From Anisodus tanguticus (lineage: Eukaryota > Streptophyta > Magnoliopsida > Solanales > Solanaceae): 64,000 nt of DNA. Where the stretch lies: contig CM067557.1 in NCBI GenBank assembly GCA_034509755.1, forward strand, positions 39,366,001-39,430,000, given 5' to 3'. Each line of letters begins with the position of its first letter. Within the stretch, counting starts at the first letter, position 1. Shown piece by piece: positions 10,470-21,440 of the stretch. The notes beneath the pieces were generated by a model. It saw only the letters and a list, made by a program, of their open reading frames with translations. It had not been told where the DNA came from and ran no database searches. The translations under genes and the position numbers were made by a program.

Positions 10470-11227
10470 TGTAAGATTTGAATTAAAGTGCGCGCAAGCT
10501 GGTCCGAACGTCACGATTATAAAAAAAAAAGACTGAGAAACAAGCCTCAAAACCTTCGGTAAAGTGGAACAAGGTGCAATAAACTGAGGAAATAGAGATG
10601 GACCAAAGATCTGAAGTTTTTTCAATAGAAGATCTAAAGAATTCGATCTTTTTTTCTTACAAAACGAAAGGGATCATCTGTTCTGTTTTTTTTTTTTGTA
10701 ATATCAAACGTGAGTTGGTTAGAGTGAGGTAAGTGGTGAAGAAAAAAATCTAAGGTAAGAGGACAATTTCATTTTCAAGATCTTGTCGGGTAGTTGCTAA
10801 TGGTCAATGTTCCAAAGTAGAAGGAGTCGTGTGGATTAGAAAAGCTTTAAAAACTAAAAGCTCTAGTAAACAAATTTGACAATAACCCCAAACGAACTTT
10901 ATTTATATACTAATAGATTTCGGTTATTTCCACTATTTCTTTTCACCCTACAATAAAAACTAGTCGTTCAAGAAAAAATATGAAAACAATTTATTTTCTA
11001 AAAAAAACGACCAAAAATGCAAAGACGACAAGCATGTCATGCTTATCTAATTAAGCTTGTGAACTTAGCATCTATATTACTTAATTTATCAGATATATAG
11101 AAGGAACATTCTCCCTACTTAGTTTATTTATTTGCTTGTTTTATTGATGTGGCGTTAATAAGAGAACTTTCTTCTCAAAAACTTACTTCATTCGATTTAG
11201 AATTTGAAATTTATGGGTTCCTGAAAT
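10470..11227. other. Intergenic DNA without recognised features
   Basis: This is AT-rich sequence between Copia-2 and the next repeats. No coding frame, RNA gene or terminal repeat was recognised. Confidence 0.4.
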
Positions 11228-11297
11228 AAATCTCTCTATAACAGTATCATTTGTCCAAATATTGTTTGTTGGTGTGGCGAAATATTGTTATAGAGAA
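11228..11297. mobile_element. Short foldback (MITE-like) sequence
   Basis: CTCTCTATAACAGTATCATT on the left and ATATTGTTATAGAGAAT on the right form an imperfect inverted repeat around a short loop. The CTCTATAACA terminus is a common pattern of small foldback elements in Solanaceae. No convincing target-site duplication was found. Confidence 0.4.
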
Positions 11298-11307
11298 TAC
11301 ATAACAT

Positions 11308-13055
11308 AGCATAAGATTAAAACAACAACAACAACATACCGAGTGAAATCCCACAATGTGAGGTCTGGGGAGGATAGAGTGTACGCAGACCTTACCTCTA
11401 CCTTGGTAGGTAGAGCAGTTGTTTCTGAGAGACCGTCGGCTCAATACAAAGCACAATCACAAGCAAAGTAAGACAAACAAAGCGACTAAACCATGGTAGC
11501 AAATTCTGAAAAGGAAGCAATAACTAATGCATGTAAATAAGATAAAAAAAATACACATAACAGCATAAATCAAACGATAAAAGAGTATGAAGAAATATTG
11601 TGCCTAATAGTATGATAGGCTAAGTGGGCCTACAATAATAACAGGACTACCTACTACCCTTCTACCATAATCATTGTCCTCCATAACCCTCTATCCAAGG
11701 TCATGTCTTCAGTGAGTTGCACCTACACCATATTTCGTCTAATCACCTATCCCAATACTTCTTCGGCTTACCTCTACCCCTCTTGTACCCGTCCATATCC
11801 AACCTCTTACACCTCCGCACTGGGGCATTTGTGTCTCTCCTCTGAACGTGCCCGAACCATCTCAACCTCGTTTCCCACATATTATCCTCCACCGAGGTCA
11901 CTCCCACTCTGTTCCGGATATCATCATTTCTAATTATATCTTTCGTATGCCCACACATTAGGGCTAACATTTCACCATAAACCGATGGATATCCGATCCA
12001 CCTGACCCGATTATATGGACGGAAATCCGACAAAACATGGATTTAATCGGGTGACGGATCTGATCGGATTCGGGTGGACATACATCCAACCCACCACCCA
12101 ACCCACCCATCCACCCGTTATAAATTAATTAATTTCAATTCACCCCTCTTGTAGATCTTTTAATATTTTATATAAATAATTGATAAACATGATTGCTAAT
12201 TATATCTACCAAATTATGGGTCTATTTTTACAAAATATAAACTTATGGTCAACTTTTACATTTAAAATTTGAAATCTCAAATCATGCCTTTTTGGATGAT
12301 TTGGAATTTCATCTCATGAGATGAAATCACATGTCCAAACGATGATTTCATCTCATAAGATGAAATTGCATGTCCAAACGCTTAATAAATGCTATTTTTA
12401 ATTTGACTGAATCAGGCTAATCAAAATAACTTGAGTTAAGAAATATGTGAGTCGCTAACTCGTCCAAATTTAAACAGATTGAACAAATTATATTTTTATA
12501 TGCTAATTATACCACTCTAAGTTTGATCAAAGAAAACATACATTGAACAACATAAGAAAGGGAAAAAATAAATGTTGATCGTTTTCACATAAAAATATGA
12601 ACTCACAGTACTAGGAGGATTGGTGATATTTATTTTATCTTAACAGTTGATATAATCAAATGCAACTTTGTGGGTTTACCAGACCATGTCATTCTCGAAT
12701 TAATTCGTACAATTGTCTACTTCTAATAAAATGAACAAAGTAAAGTTCATTTTTGTGAAATTTGAACTGACATATTTATTAACTGTCATAAATTACCTAC
12801 AAGATTTGAGTATCGACCAATTTTCATAAGTCTTCGTCGCTTCCATCCGCGAAGCACCCGATCCACCCGTGGATGATGGGTGGATCTGATGTGGGTTAAA
12901 AAAATAGGGTGATGGATGGATCGGGTGGTGGATGGATCGTTAGCGGGTGGAGGCGGATTGAGCTCCACCCGATCCACCTCCGATCCATTGCCAGCCCTAC
13001 CACACATCCATCTTAGCATCTGCATCTCCGCAACTTTTATCTTTTGGGTGTGCAA
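11308..13055 (-). mobile_element. RTE-type LINE 3' fragment, split by a hAT insertion
   Basis: The minus strand carries the 3' third of an RTE LINE. Its tail of (GTT)n lies near 11318-11336. The end of the ORF reads MCGHTKDIIRNDDIRNRVGV, LRWFGHVQRRDTNAPVRR and GRGKPKKYWDR, matching the copies at 26460-26700 and 51540-51760. The LINE is cut at 11958/13008 by a non-autonomous hAT (11959-12999). Its continuation (VAEMQMLRWMCG) lies at about 13008-13055, where the fragment stops. RTE elements copy themselves by target-primed reverse transcription; this 5'-truncated piece cannot. Confidence 0.82.
11959..12999. mobile_element. Non-autonomous hAT element (hAT-NA1) with 8-bp target-site duplication
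   Basis: The ends are inverted: TAGGGCTAACA on the left and, read inward from the right, TAGGGCTGGCAATGGATCGG. Subterminal GGATCGGGTGG-like repeats occur at both ends. The 8-bp sequence CCACACAT is present on both sides (11951-11958 and 13000-13007). An 8-bp duplication with TAGGG-type ends is the hallmark of hAT transposons. No transposase frame lies inside, so it needed one from elsewhere. It landed in an RTE LINE, whose reading resumes on the other side. Confidence 0.88.
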
Positions 13056-13799
13056 ACTCTTGACCTAAATTGTTGTAGTGAAATGTTGATATAGGAGATA
13101 CTATTATCATAGGTAGATCTAACTATATACAATAATTGAATTCACAATTAAATATTTATAAATACGTAGTAATATTTCAAATTTATATATATAGAACTTG
13201 CGTAAAAAATACTTATTCCCGTAAATGATACGCAGTACTGTAGATCTGACACATATTTATGAAAAATTATCCAAAATCTCCAAGTTGCTCATCTCTGAAG
13301 CTAAATCAATAATCCTACAGCCGAAATGAGGCTTCTGTGCGTACCAAAATTATGTCAGGATCATGCTGAAAACTCAGCTGCAATAGGATAAGTAACAGAA
13401 AAACAGTTGCCTGTATTTTCAGCAATGTATTTTATTTACAGAAAATATCTTCTACAAATGTGATTATATTCCGATCTTTTAGCGTTGATTTGATAGCGTG
13501 TTTAAGGAATTATTCACCATTTAGTTGTGTTGCATTAGGATTTCAACTTTGTACGGAAACAATGGTAACTAAACATGTAACGATGGGGGTTGTACAAACT
13601 TCACACAATATAGTTACCGAAGATTCAATGTTTGGGGATTCAAAATATCCACATGCAGGAGCAGTTGGGGAACAGATTTGGAGTGAAAAATAAGCCGATA
13701 CAGTTGAAAAAGGAAAAACAGTTGCAATTGGGTGAGAAAGTTAATATTCAGAACAAGACAGTGTTAAAGCTAAACATAAATTAAAGGTAAACCATCTTT
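13056..13799. other. Intergenic DNA without recognised genes
   Basis: This is AT-rich sequence between the RTE remnant and an L1 fragment. A 77-codon open frame at 13460-13693 shows no recognisable motif and is not called. Confidence 0.35.
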
Positions 13800-14130
13800 A
13801 AAGTTTATTAATTTGCCTATGTGTTGAAGATGTTATAGAGAACTCATATCACTTATTTGTAGCTTGTACATGGATCAAACAACTATGGAGCAGTATTGTC
13901 CATTGGCTTGGTCAAGATTTACGGTTAGAAGAACCTCATATCATATTGAGGACAATTGATAAGAAAAGATGAAAAAGGAACTTATGGCTGCTGCTGTAGG
14001 GACACTCATCTATCATACACGGGAGGCAAGGAATTGGAAGATCTTTAGACATCAAAGTGTAGATATTGAGGAGGTAGTAAAGCAAATACAGACAGAAATT
14101 AGAGGGAGGATAAGATTATTTTAGTCATCA
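13800..14130 (+). pseudogene. L1-type LINE fragment: zinc-binding (zf-RVT) region
   Basis: Broken frames read ENSYHLFVACTWIKQLWSSI, IVHWLGQDL, then LLWGHSSIIH and RQGIGRSL-like pieces. The order HLFxxCxxxxxLW, then a W-x-A-R-N-like block, is that of the zf-RVT domain found after reverse transcriptase in plant L1 LINEs. The same domain is better kept at 20190-20570. Several stops make this a dead fragment. Confidence 0.6.
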
Positions 14131-14297
14131 AAGAAGTATAGGAATAGTAGTTCAATGATACAAAGAATTTTGTAATTAGTTTTTTGATTTGTTTTGACTT
14201 TTGAGGCCTTGTTCCTCCCGGTAACCTTCCTGGAAGGGGGCTAGGGGTGCTCCTTAGGGTGTAATTTTTTTTAAAAAATTATTGTATTACATAGGGG

Positions 14298-16999
14298 TAA
14301 GGGTGGCCAACGGGGCGGGTACGGGGAGAGGAGGGGTGGGTCCCGGCGGGACGGGGGTAGGGCGGGACAGGCAGGATCCGCCGATGTCCCGTCCCGTTCC
14401 CGGTCCCGTCGGAAAAGGGGACCGGTCTTATCGGGTCGGGGCGGGGCGGGGTCGGGTTTTCGAGTTTTTTTTTTTGCACTTCATTTTTAAAAAAAATAAC
14501 ATATATAAACACCTCAATAATTGAACAAGATAGTGTAATAAAAACATCCCAATGCTGTTTTTGTACCTCTTAGATTATTTAATAGAAATATGATTTTTTT
14601 TGTAATACAATTTCAAAATTGCAATTTTGTGGTGTTGAAAGTTGCAAATAACATAGTAAAAAAATACAATTAAAAAATTACATATTTAAAAACACATTTT
14701 CTAGTTTCTTTATAATGTCTTGTGGTTCTTCGGTTGGAATTGGAATTTGTTGGTAAAATTGCTCGACGTCGCTTCCACCTCCGTCGGATAAGATTTCGTT
14801 GTAGTTTTCGTCGTCTTCTTCGTTGATCTCCGGTTGACCGCACCTTCTACGCTCCGCTCGTATCCAATCTCTGAATAATACTGCAATCTCCAAGCTGTCT
14901 CCCGCTAATGAGTGTCTGTGTTCTCCTATCTTCCAGCAGAAAAAATGTTTTCATATGCTATTGATGACGCTTGAATGTTCAACACATCTCGGGCAATCTT
15001 TGATAGTGTCGGAAATGTCTTCTCATTCTCCCTCCAGTATTTCAGCAAGTCTCCATGTCCTTCTTCATTGAGAACTGCTTGGTACGGTACAACACCCTGC
15101 AAAACAAAAATATCAAACTCGCTAACTTGATTAGTAGTGGTACCACATCCATTCTATTTCTAAGGCTTTCAATACTTGCCGCGGAAACAACATGTCTTTT
15201 TTGAGGTTGTATTGAACAAGAAAATGGTTTGGAAGCCGGTTGTTTGCTAGCACTTTCTTGTTGGTAATATTTATATACTTTTTTACATTCATCGTATATG
15301 CTAGATAAAACTTCTTCTTTAGTTGGTTCCTTAGATGGTTGGTCATTTGGATTTTTTGGAGTTGGAAGTCGAAGTACTGCTATACAATCATAAATAGTTT
15401 CAATAAGTTCTTTACAACCGTCTATTTTAATAGTCGGATTTAATACTGCACCAATAATATAAATAGTGGGAATAGAAATAAAATATTTTTTTAATTTGAT
15501 AAACATTTTTTAATAGGTACCTTATAAGATGATTTTTTCATATATTCACTAAGTAATAAAAATATTAGAGCTATAAAATAACGTAGTTGAAATAGTAGGA
15601 TATATACCGGAAAATTCTTTTGTTGCTTAAAAAAATTCGCTAAAAATACAATAAGTTCTGAATTTTTTTCCCAATCGTTATTTACAACCATATCAGTTGG
15701 ATTTCGATTATGGATGTTAAAAAATAAATTTATAGGTCTTCTATAGTCATAAGCAACAAGTAATTGTTCGTATAAAGAATTCCACCTAGTCGCTACTTTT
15801 TCGGGAATTTTTCTATAAGGTAGTCCACAATCGTGACAAGATTATATTCCACAATTTGACCCTCTACTTAGTCTGGGACGGTATGTGAACCTTGTCCCGA
15901 CTAAGAGCACATTGGCGCACCCGACTTTGTAGCCTCGTATTCATCCCACCTAGCTTTGTGAAAGTTTAATACATGTCTCAATAAACCTCCCGTCCCATCC
16001 TGGCCTTTTCCCATTTTAAATTTATAAACATTTGTACAAATTTGACATCTAACTACTTAATTTTCTTGGTCCCTATAAAAAAAAGCTCATGCATCTGATT
16101 TTAATTTTTGTTGTGTTGGGCCTCGTCTCATACTAGAGGAAATAAGAAGCGTTCCAGTTTCAGTCTGAGGTGCACTGGTGGATGTCTCATCTAGATTAGT
16201 TGGTGTGTCATCTAGATTATCTTCTAAATTAAAGTCTGGTTGAGTTGTAGAAAATATATCATCGTCTAATTGTCTATCATTAAAAAATTGTGTTTCATCT
16301 ATATGTGTGTAATCAATCAAATCATCCTGTCTAGGAATAGGCTGACTAGAAGAAGTACCCATACCCTTGTTACCCCTACTAGAAGAAGCACCCTTACATT
16401 TACCCTTAAACATACCTCTTATTCCTTCCATTTTAATTATGATAATAACTAATTAAAGATAATGAAATTAAGTGCGCTAATTAAAATAAATTAACAATAA
16501 TAATTTAAAGAAGGAACGAAGGTACCAAACGCCAACGTAACGTCGACGTGTAATCGAGGTTGAAAATTAAAACTTTGCTCGATGGATGATCCTCAAGCTA
16601 GTTGTCAACTTCACTCCCAAAATTTGAACTTTGATATAGTTATACAAATGAACAAATAAAATTTAATATTTAGTAGACAATGTAGACTTGTAGAGAGATA
16701 GATTGAGAGATTGTAGGAAGATTTGTGAGAAAGATGAAGAGAAAATGGGGTATTTATAGTTGGGAATATTGGGTTAAAGTGTAAATATATTAACTTAGCG
16801 GTTAAAAATAAATATTAAGGGGGTAGTGGGGGTTGGGGGGGGGCAACGGCCAAAATATAAAATGACCGTTGTGCAACATGTATTTTTTGCAAGGGGGGGA
16901 TCGGGACGGGCCCGGGTGGGACGAGCCCAGGTCCCATCCCGATAATTTTTTTCGGGGTCGGGGCGGAACCGGGCCGACCCGACCTACTGGCCACCCTTA
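14298..16999 (-). mobile_element. Degenerate hAT transposon, copy 1
   Basis: Inverted ends (TAAGGGTGGCCA at the left; TAAGGGTGGCCAGTAGGTCG read inward from the right) are flanked by the 8-bp duplication CATAGGGG (14290-14297 and 17000-17007). Very GC-rich subterminal blocks of GGGGCGGG-like repeats lie at both ends. The minus strand between them encodes fragments of a BED-finger hAT transposase. A longer copy of the same family is at 42751-46129. Compared with that copy, this one lacks 688 bp of the middle. Confidence 0.9.
14678..16431 (-). pseudogene. hAT transposase remnant (BED finger to dimerisation domain), copy 1
   Basis: The minus frame starts at an ATG at 16431 with MEGIRGMFKGKCKGASSSRG and a Ser/Asp-rich leader, and stops at a TGA (16087-16089). 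After the stop the frame continues with a BED-type zinc finger (VRCQICTNVYKFK, then LLRHVLNFH), which needs one more stop to be ignored. The middle is deleted at 15840/15853. Further fragments (15691-15042) match the catalytic part seen in copy 2. The C-terminal piece 14893-14678 contains EIAVLFRDWIRAERRRCGQP, close to the hAT dimerisation end. Such transposases cut and paste the element; this copy cannot. Confidence 0.82.
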
Positions 17000-17007
17000 C
17001 ATAGGGG

Positions 17008-17589
17008 TAGGGAAAGGGAAAACTAGTAGGGGAGTATAATGTAGGAATTCGAACCCTCACCAATAAAATGAAAGTTCAAGTAGTCAACCAATTGACTAGA
17101 TCCCTACTTTACTGTGTAATTGATTTATTTGTTGGTATGGTAATTGTTCACATTGGTTAAAAAAAAAGTTTATCAATTTGATTCCTTTTTTTGTTAAAAC
17201 GTTTTGTTTCCTTTCTCTGTACCTAATCCCTTTTCTTCTTAGGTCTTCCCTATTTCTTTGTTTTATCCTAAAGGAAATGTCTGAGAAATAATCCAGAAAC
17301 AAAGTTACAAATCTCCACAAATTCATATTTGTAATTTTTATTGTTGGTGGCTTGGTGGGTTGCCCAATTTGTTTTTATTTTTGTGTGTGACGAAGCTTCA
17401 CAGTTCTAAATTCATCCGTTCGTATCAATAAAATTCTCTGTATATACGATTTTAGGCTCTCATAATGTTATCAATTGAGAAGTAATGTGAAACAGTTTGT
17501 ATGTACATAATGTGATATACTGAGAAGTGTGATAAATTTTTTGCTCATTTATTTTATCGCCAACACTCGTATGATACATTGAGAAGTGT
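17008..17589. other. Intergenic DNA without recognised features
   Basis: This is AT-rich sequence between the hAT and a minisatellite. No gene, terminal repeat or RNA was recognised. Confidence 0.35.
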
Positions 17590-17965
17590 TAGATATATAC
17601 TATGTGATATACATATATGTTATACATAAGGTAGACAATAGGATGCATTGTGTGATATACATTAAATGTCATACATAATGTACACAAATGGATGCATTGT
17701 GTGATATACATTATTTGTTATACATAAGGTACACGATAAATTGTTTGATATACATTATATGTTATGCATAAGGTACACAATAGGATATACATTTTTTTAT
17801 ATACATTATATGTTATACATAAAGTACACAATAGGATAAACATTTTTTGATACACAATGTATGTTATACATAAGGTACACAATTGGATATACATTGTTTG
17901 ATATACATTATATATTATGCCTAAGGTACACAATAGGATATACATTATTCGATATACATATAATG
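17590..17965. repeat. Minisatellite with a 51-bp period
   Basis: About six to seven degenerate copies of a 51-bp unit occur, containing AAGGTACACAATAGGATATA and GATATACATTATATGTTATA. Because 51 is a multiple of three, one minus-strand frame (17945-17718) stays open and translates to a repeated 17-residue pattern (MYILLCTLCITYNVYQT). This is a consequence of the repeat and not evidence for a gene. Confidence 0.85.
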
Positions 17966-18066
17966 TGAACTGATCTCATTTCTCACATTCTTGTCCCACT
18001 TCTCTTTGCGTTGTTATATTGTTTTGGTGGTGTTTGAAAAAATTCACAAGAGTAGTGAATCATTGA

Positions 18067-18839
18067 TAGAGATGGCAGTGGATCCTGGACCGGTCCGGTG
18101 GATCCAGATCCGTTTTATAGGATATGGATCTTCAAAATTTGGATCCGACGGATCCGGATCGGACCCGGATCCGTTTATGACGGATCTGGATCTTGTATTT
18201 GAGATCTGTATTCGGTCCAGATCCGACCCGTGGATCCATTTTTTTATTAAATATATTCATAACCTAGAATGTAATTTTATAAGTATTTTCTTAAAATTGC
18301 TAAGCACATCCTTGCAAGTTTAATTTATCCCCGCGTTAACTCAAAAACCAAAAAATAAAGAGGTAACTTCGATAATAAAATCAATGTTATATTAGTGAAT
18401 GACTAACATCTCCATAGACAAGTAGTTAAAATTATATTCACTTGATTTGTGAAGATTTCAAGCACATGTAAGTTCTGCATTGTGGAAATACTATTTAGCA
18501 TTTTCCACAACTATTGTCATTGTCCAACATTTTCAATTAATAGCTCACAATCAAAACGAGACAACGAACAAAATATCTCATATGAACATTTCAAAATTGA
18601 AACACAGTAAACTGTTAGCTAAGTAAAAATTGTTTGTCAGTTCAAAAAAAAAAATCTTAGCAAGGTTACATTATTAGCAAGGCAATTTTTTTTACATGTG
18701 GATCCAGATCAGATCCGTGAACCCGGTGGATTCGGATTTGGATATGATTTTTATGGACCCGATGGATCTGGATCCAGATATGAAAAACGGATCTGGATCT
18801 AGTAGGATCCGGTCCAGATCCAATCCGTTGCCATCCCTA
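18067..18839. mobile_element. Non-autonomous hAT element (hAT-NA2) with 8-bp target-site duplication
   Basis: It begins TAGAGATGGCAGTGGATC and, read inward from the other end, TAGGGATGGCAACGGATTGG. The duplication ATCATTGA lies at 18059-18066 and 18840-18847. GGATCC/GGATCTGG-rich subterminal repeats fill about 170 bp at each end, and the centre is AT-rich without a transposase frame. The open frame covering its left end (17991-18323) is an artefact of the repeat. Confidence 0.9.
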
Positions 18840-18847
18840 ATCATTGA

Positions 18848-19858
18848 AGTCTGAAGATTTAATCAATTGTTTGATTTTCAAGCTTGATATTTTTTTATAT
18901 TTGATTAATGTTTTGCATAGGTTTCTGGAAAAAAAGTATATAGGTAATAGTTATAAAAAAAATGAATCAGTATTCAATCTTTTTGCATCATATGGAAGTT
19001 TGGTTGTTTCCTTCGATGGAGGATTCAATGAGATTTTTTTTGTTGTGAAGAAGAAAATGATTCTCGTAGTTTGGGAACCGCCGGGAGTTTTATCGCCAAT
19101 CGCTGAGTGTTTTATCAGGAATAAGAAACGTCTTGTAGTATTTTAAGAGTGTTATTAGTGGAAGCATAAAATTAGGAATAATTTTTTTCCTACAAATTAA
19201 AAATACATGGTAAATCAATTTCTTTTTAGGCTTTTATTTGCTAAACCTAACTTTGGCTACAAATATGTAAATAGTTTCTAGGGAATGTATATAACTGTCA
19301 ATTGAAACAAAAAGGCCTTTACTATTCTTTTGGATTCTTCATCCATAATCGAGCTCATCTTTCTGTAGTCAGGAGTACGACGTGCTTACATAATTGATGT
19401 CCATGGGCCATCCACCATGTCGATAAGGGTCATCCGCACAAAGCCCCTCTTTCGGGGTAGTCTTTAATTTTTATCAAATTGGTGGTCATTAATTTTTGTT
19501 CATCACTTTTAAAAAAAAGGCATAAATTTAGATCTTACTCGGTATAGTTAGCATTTAGCTTCGACATATGTATCATCACATATCCACAAATTATGTCGGA
19601 AAAGGCAAAACTTTCAACATTCAACATAGTCTGAAAAATACTACACTGTATGCCGCATAATTTAATTCATACAAAACTTGTGCCGATCAAAAAAAAAAAG
19701 ACAGAACTTATAAGGTCTGAATATTTTTATTAAATAAGCACCGGGGCAAAAATTAAGACCATAGATATGAGGGACAACAATTAAAGATCAATGTGTTTGA
19801 AGGATAATCTGTGCGAAAAGGTCAATTGTACCCGACTCAAGTGTTGTTGAAAGAAGAA
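18848..19858. other. Intergenic DNA without recognised genes
   Basis: A 100-codon open frame at 18844-19146 shows no recognisable family and begins within the hAT duplication. Otherwise the stretch is AT-rich and unannotated. Confidence 0.35.
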
Positions 19859-19990
19859 GGCCCATATGCGTCCACCTCAGTATAGGCCTATGCCCAATAA
19901 GGAAAAGCCCATATGCGCCCACCTCAGTATAGGCCTATGCCCAATAAGGAAAGGCCCATATACGCTCACCTCAGTATAGGCCTAAGCCAA
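19859..19990. repeat. Tandem repeat with a 47-bp period
   Basis: Three copies (two full, one nearly full) of a unit with CACCTCAGTATAGGCCTATG and CCCAATAAGGAAA are spaced exactly 47 bp apart, judged from the CCCATAT element at 19861, 19908 and 19955. The copies are highly similar, so the duplication is fairly recent. Confidence 0.88.
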
Positions 19991-20096
19991 TAATTCCTCA
20001 CTTGATTGTTCCTCTGAAAACCTCCGTCCCTCCAAGGCCCATGCCCCTGCCTAAAGTAAAATAATAGAGAAATGCGTGGTAATAAGTTGTAATTTA

Positions 20097-20738
20097 ACAT
20101 GGAACACTATAATGCTACCAAAGCAGAGATTCATATTATGGTTAGCTTACAAAAACAGATTTTAAATAAAGAAGAGACTCCAAAAATTGAACATTCCAGT
20201 GGAGCATACAAAATGCAAATTATGTTATATAGGAACCGATGAAATCCAATCACATCTGCTTGGAAGCTGCAAATGGAATACAACACTAAAAGAAGAAGTA
20301 TCAAAATGGCTAACCATAATAATCAGGCAAAATAAAGTGAAAGCAGGAATAGAGTGGATAAAGGAAAGACACTTGAGACAATTCACGAAGGAAATTGTTG
20401 CAGCAGTATGGGGAGCCATGATATATTATACATGGCAAGCAAGAAACAGGATGATATTCAAGAATATAGAAACTGATGTAAGGGTTGGAAGTACCCAAAT
20501 ACAGTCTGAAAATTGTACTAGGATTGAGGTAGTCAAATGCTCTAAAAGGACATTTAAATGCAGATACTAGATAGAACAAATTTGTAAATAGTCAAATAGT
20601 TGATAAGTGCTATTTATTTAATTTTAGATGATTAACTACACCTTAATAGTAAGGGTAGTAGTTAATTGAAAAGTGCTCTCAAAGTGTAATTATTTTTGGC
20701 AGTAATGTTAATACTTCACAGTTGTTTACCAAAAAAAA
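20097..20738 (+). mobile_element. 5'-truncated L1-type LINE with 13-bp target-site duplication
   Basis: The insertion is flanked by AAGTTGTAATTTA at 20084-20096 and 20739-20751, and ends in a poly(A) run. It carries only the end of an L1 ORF2: LPKQRFILWLAYKN, then CKLCYIGTDEIQSHLLGSC and WGAMIYYTWQARNRMIFKN. These mark the zf-RVT domain. Truncation at the 5' end with a poly(A) tail and a long duplication is typical of LINE insertion. Confidence 0.87.
20187..20570 (+). pseudogene. L1 ORF2 C-terminal fragment (zf-RVT domain)
   Basis: This open stretch of about 127 codons encodes the C-terminal zinc-binding region of a plant LINE-1 reverse transcriptase. The Cys/His pattern (CKLCYIGTDEIQSHLLGSC) and the block WQARNRMIFK are visible. 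Upstream codons (20100-20186) belong to the same domain in a neighbouring frame. It has no start of its own. Confidence 0.75.
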
Positions 20739-21198
20739 AAGTTGTAATTTATAAAACTTTGGGGTTGAAAATGCGTACTTCGTAAAAGAATTTTTGAAAA
20801 TTGTACGAACTGCTTCTTTTTTCCTAATTCCACGCGGAATACAGAAAAAACAAAGAGCGAAATACAATTATTCATCAATTCAGGTTTATTGAATATTTTC
20901 TTCTTGTTTACCCAATTTATCTTTTTCTGATTCAGTTATCTTTGGTGCAATTCTGTAAGGTTTGTTTTCCACATTATCAATAAGTTGTTCAAAAGCAAGT
21001 GAAATATCTTAATTGTTAGAAATTAATATCACAGTCCTGAAAGTTTTGTTATTAAGTTCATATTGTTTTTTTCTTTTGGCCTAGTTGTTCAAATCTGGAT
21101 TTTTTTTTCTTGCCGAATACGAATTTCGAAGTATGACCAATCAACTAACCCTCGGTTTGAAATTGGTTCGGGTCCCTCTATATGAATTATCTATGAGT

Positions 21199-21332
21199 TT
21201 GATTTCTCAAACGGTCACTCAACTAATTTATTATCTCAGAAAGTCACTTTTTTGTGTTTAAAAAAATTGGAATCAAGAAATGACTTTCTGAGATAAAAGA
21301 TATTAGTTGAGTCACCATTTGAGAAATCAACT
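21199..21332. mobile_element. Foldback MITE
   Basis: GATTTCTCAAACGGTCACTC on the left matches GATTTCTCAAATGGTGACTC read from the right end, and pairing continues through ATCTCAGAAAGTCA on both arms. The arms of roughly 45 bp enclose a short AT-rich loop. It directly abuts an RTE tail at its right side. Confidence 0.78.
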
Positions 21333-21411
21333 CAACAACAATAACAACATACCCAGTGTAATTACACAAGTGGGGTCTAGGGAGGTTAGTATGTACGCAG
21401 ACCTTACTGAA
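21333..21411 (-). mobile_element. RTE/SINE 3'-tail fragment
   Basis: The minus strand reads GGTAAGGTCTGCGTACATAC, then GACCCCACTTGTG and GGGTATGTTGTTATTGTTG. This is the conserved 3' terminus shared by RTE LINEs and TTG-tailed SINEs in this window. Only about 80 bp remain. Confidence 0.7.
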
Positions 21412-21440
21412 TTATCTATATTTGCTGGGAATTCAGTTAC

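Noticed and set aside
10466..10471. ATGTA beside both ends of Copia-2 as a 5-bp target-site duplication
   Set aside because: The left ATGTA belongs to the Copia-1 LTR, but the sequence after the right ATGTA does not continue that LTR, so the match may be chance.
10248..10625. 125-codon open frame on the minus strand
   Set aside because: It is antisense to the Copia-2 3' LTR; a similar frame appears at 5640-5834 in the 5' LTR.
14282..14524. Gly/Arg-rich open frames in both directions
   Set aside because: They fall on the GC-rich subterminal repeat of hAT copy 1; the same happens at 42672-42940 in copy 2.
17718..17945. 75-codon repeated open frame as a membrane peptide
   Set aside because: It is explained by a 51-bp tandem repeat whose period is a multiple of three.
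17590..17965. CRISPR-like spaced repeats
   Set aside because: Repeats are contiguous and degenerate with no unique spacers or cas genes, and this is plant nuclear DNA.
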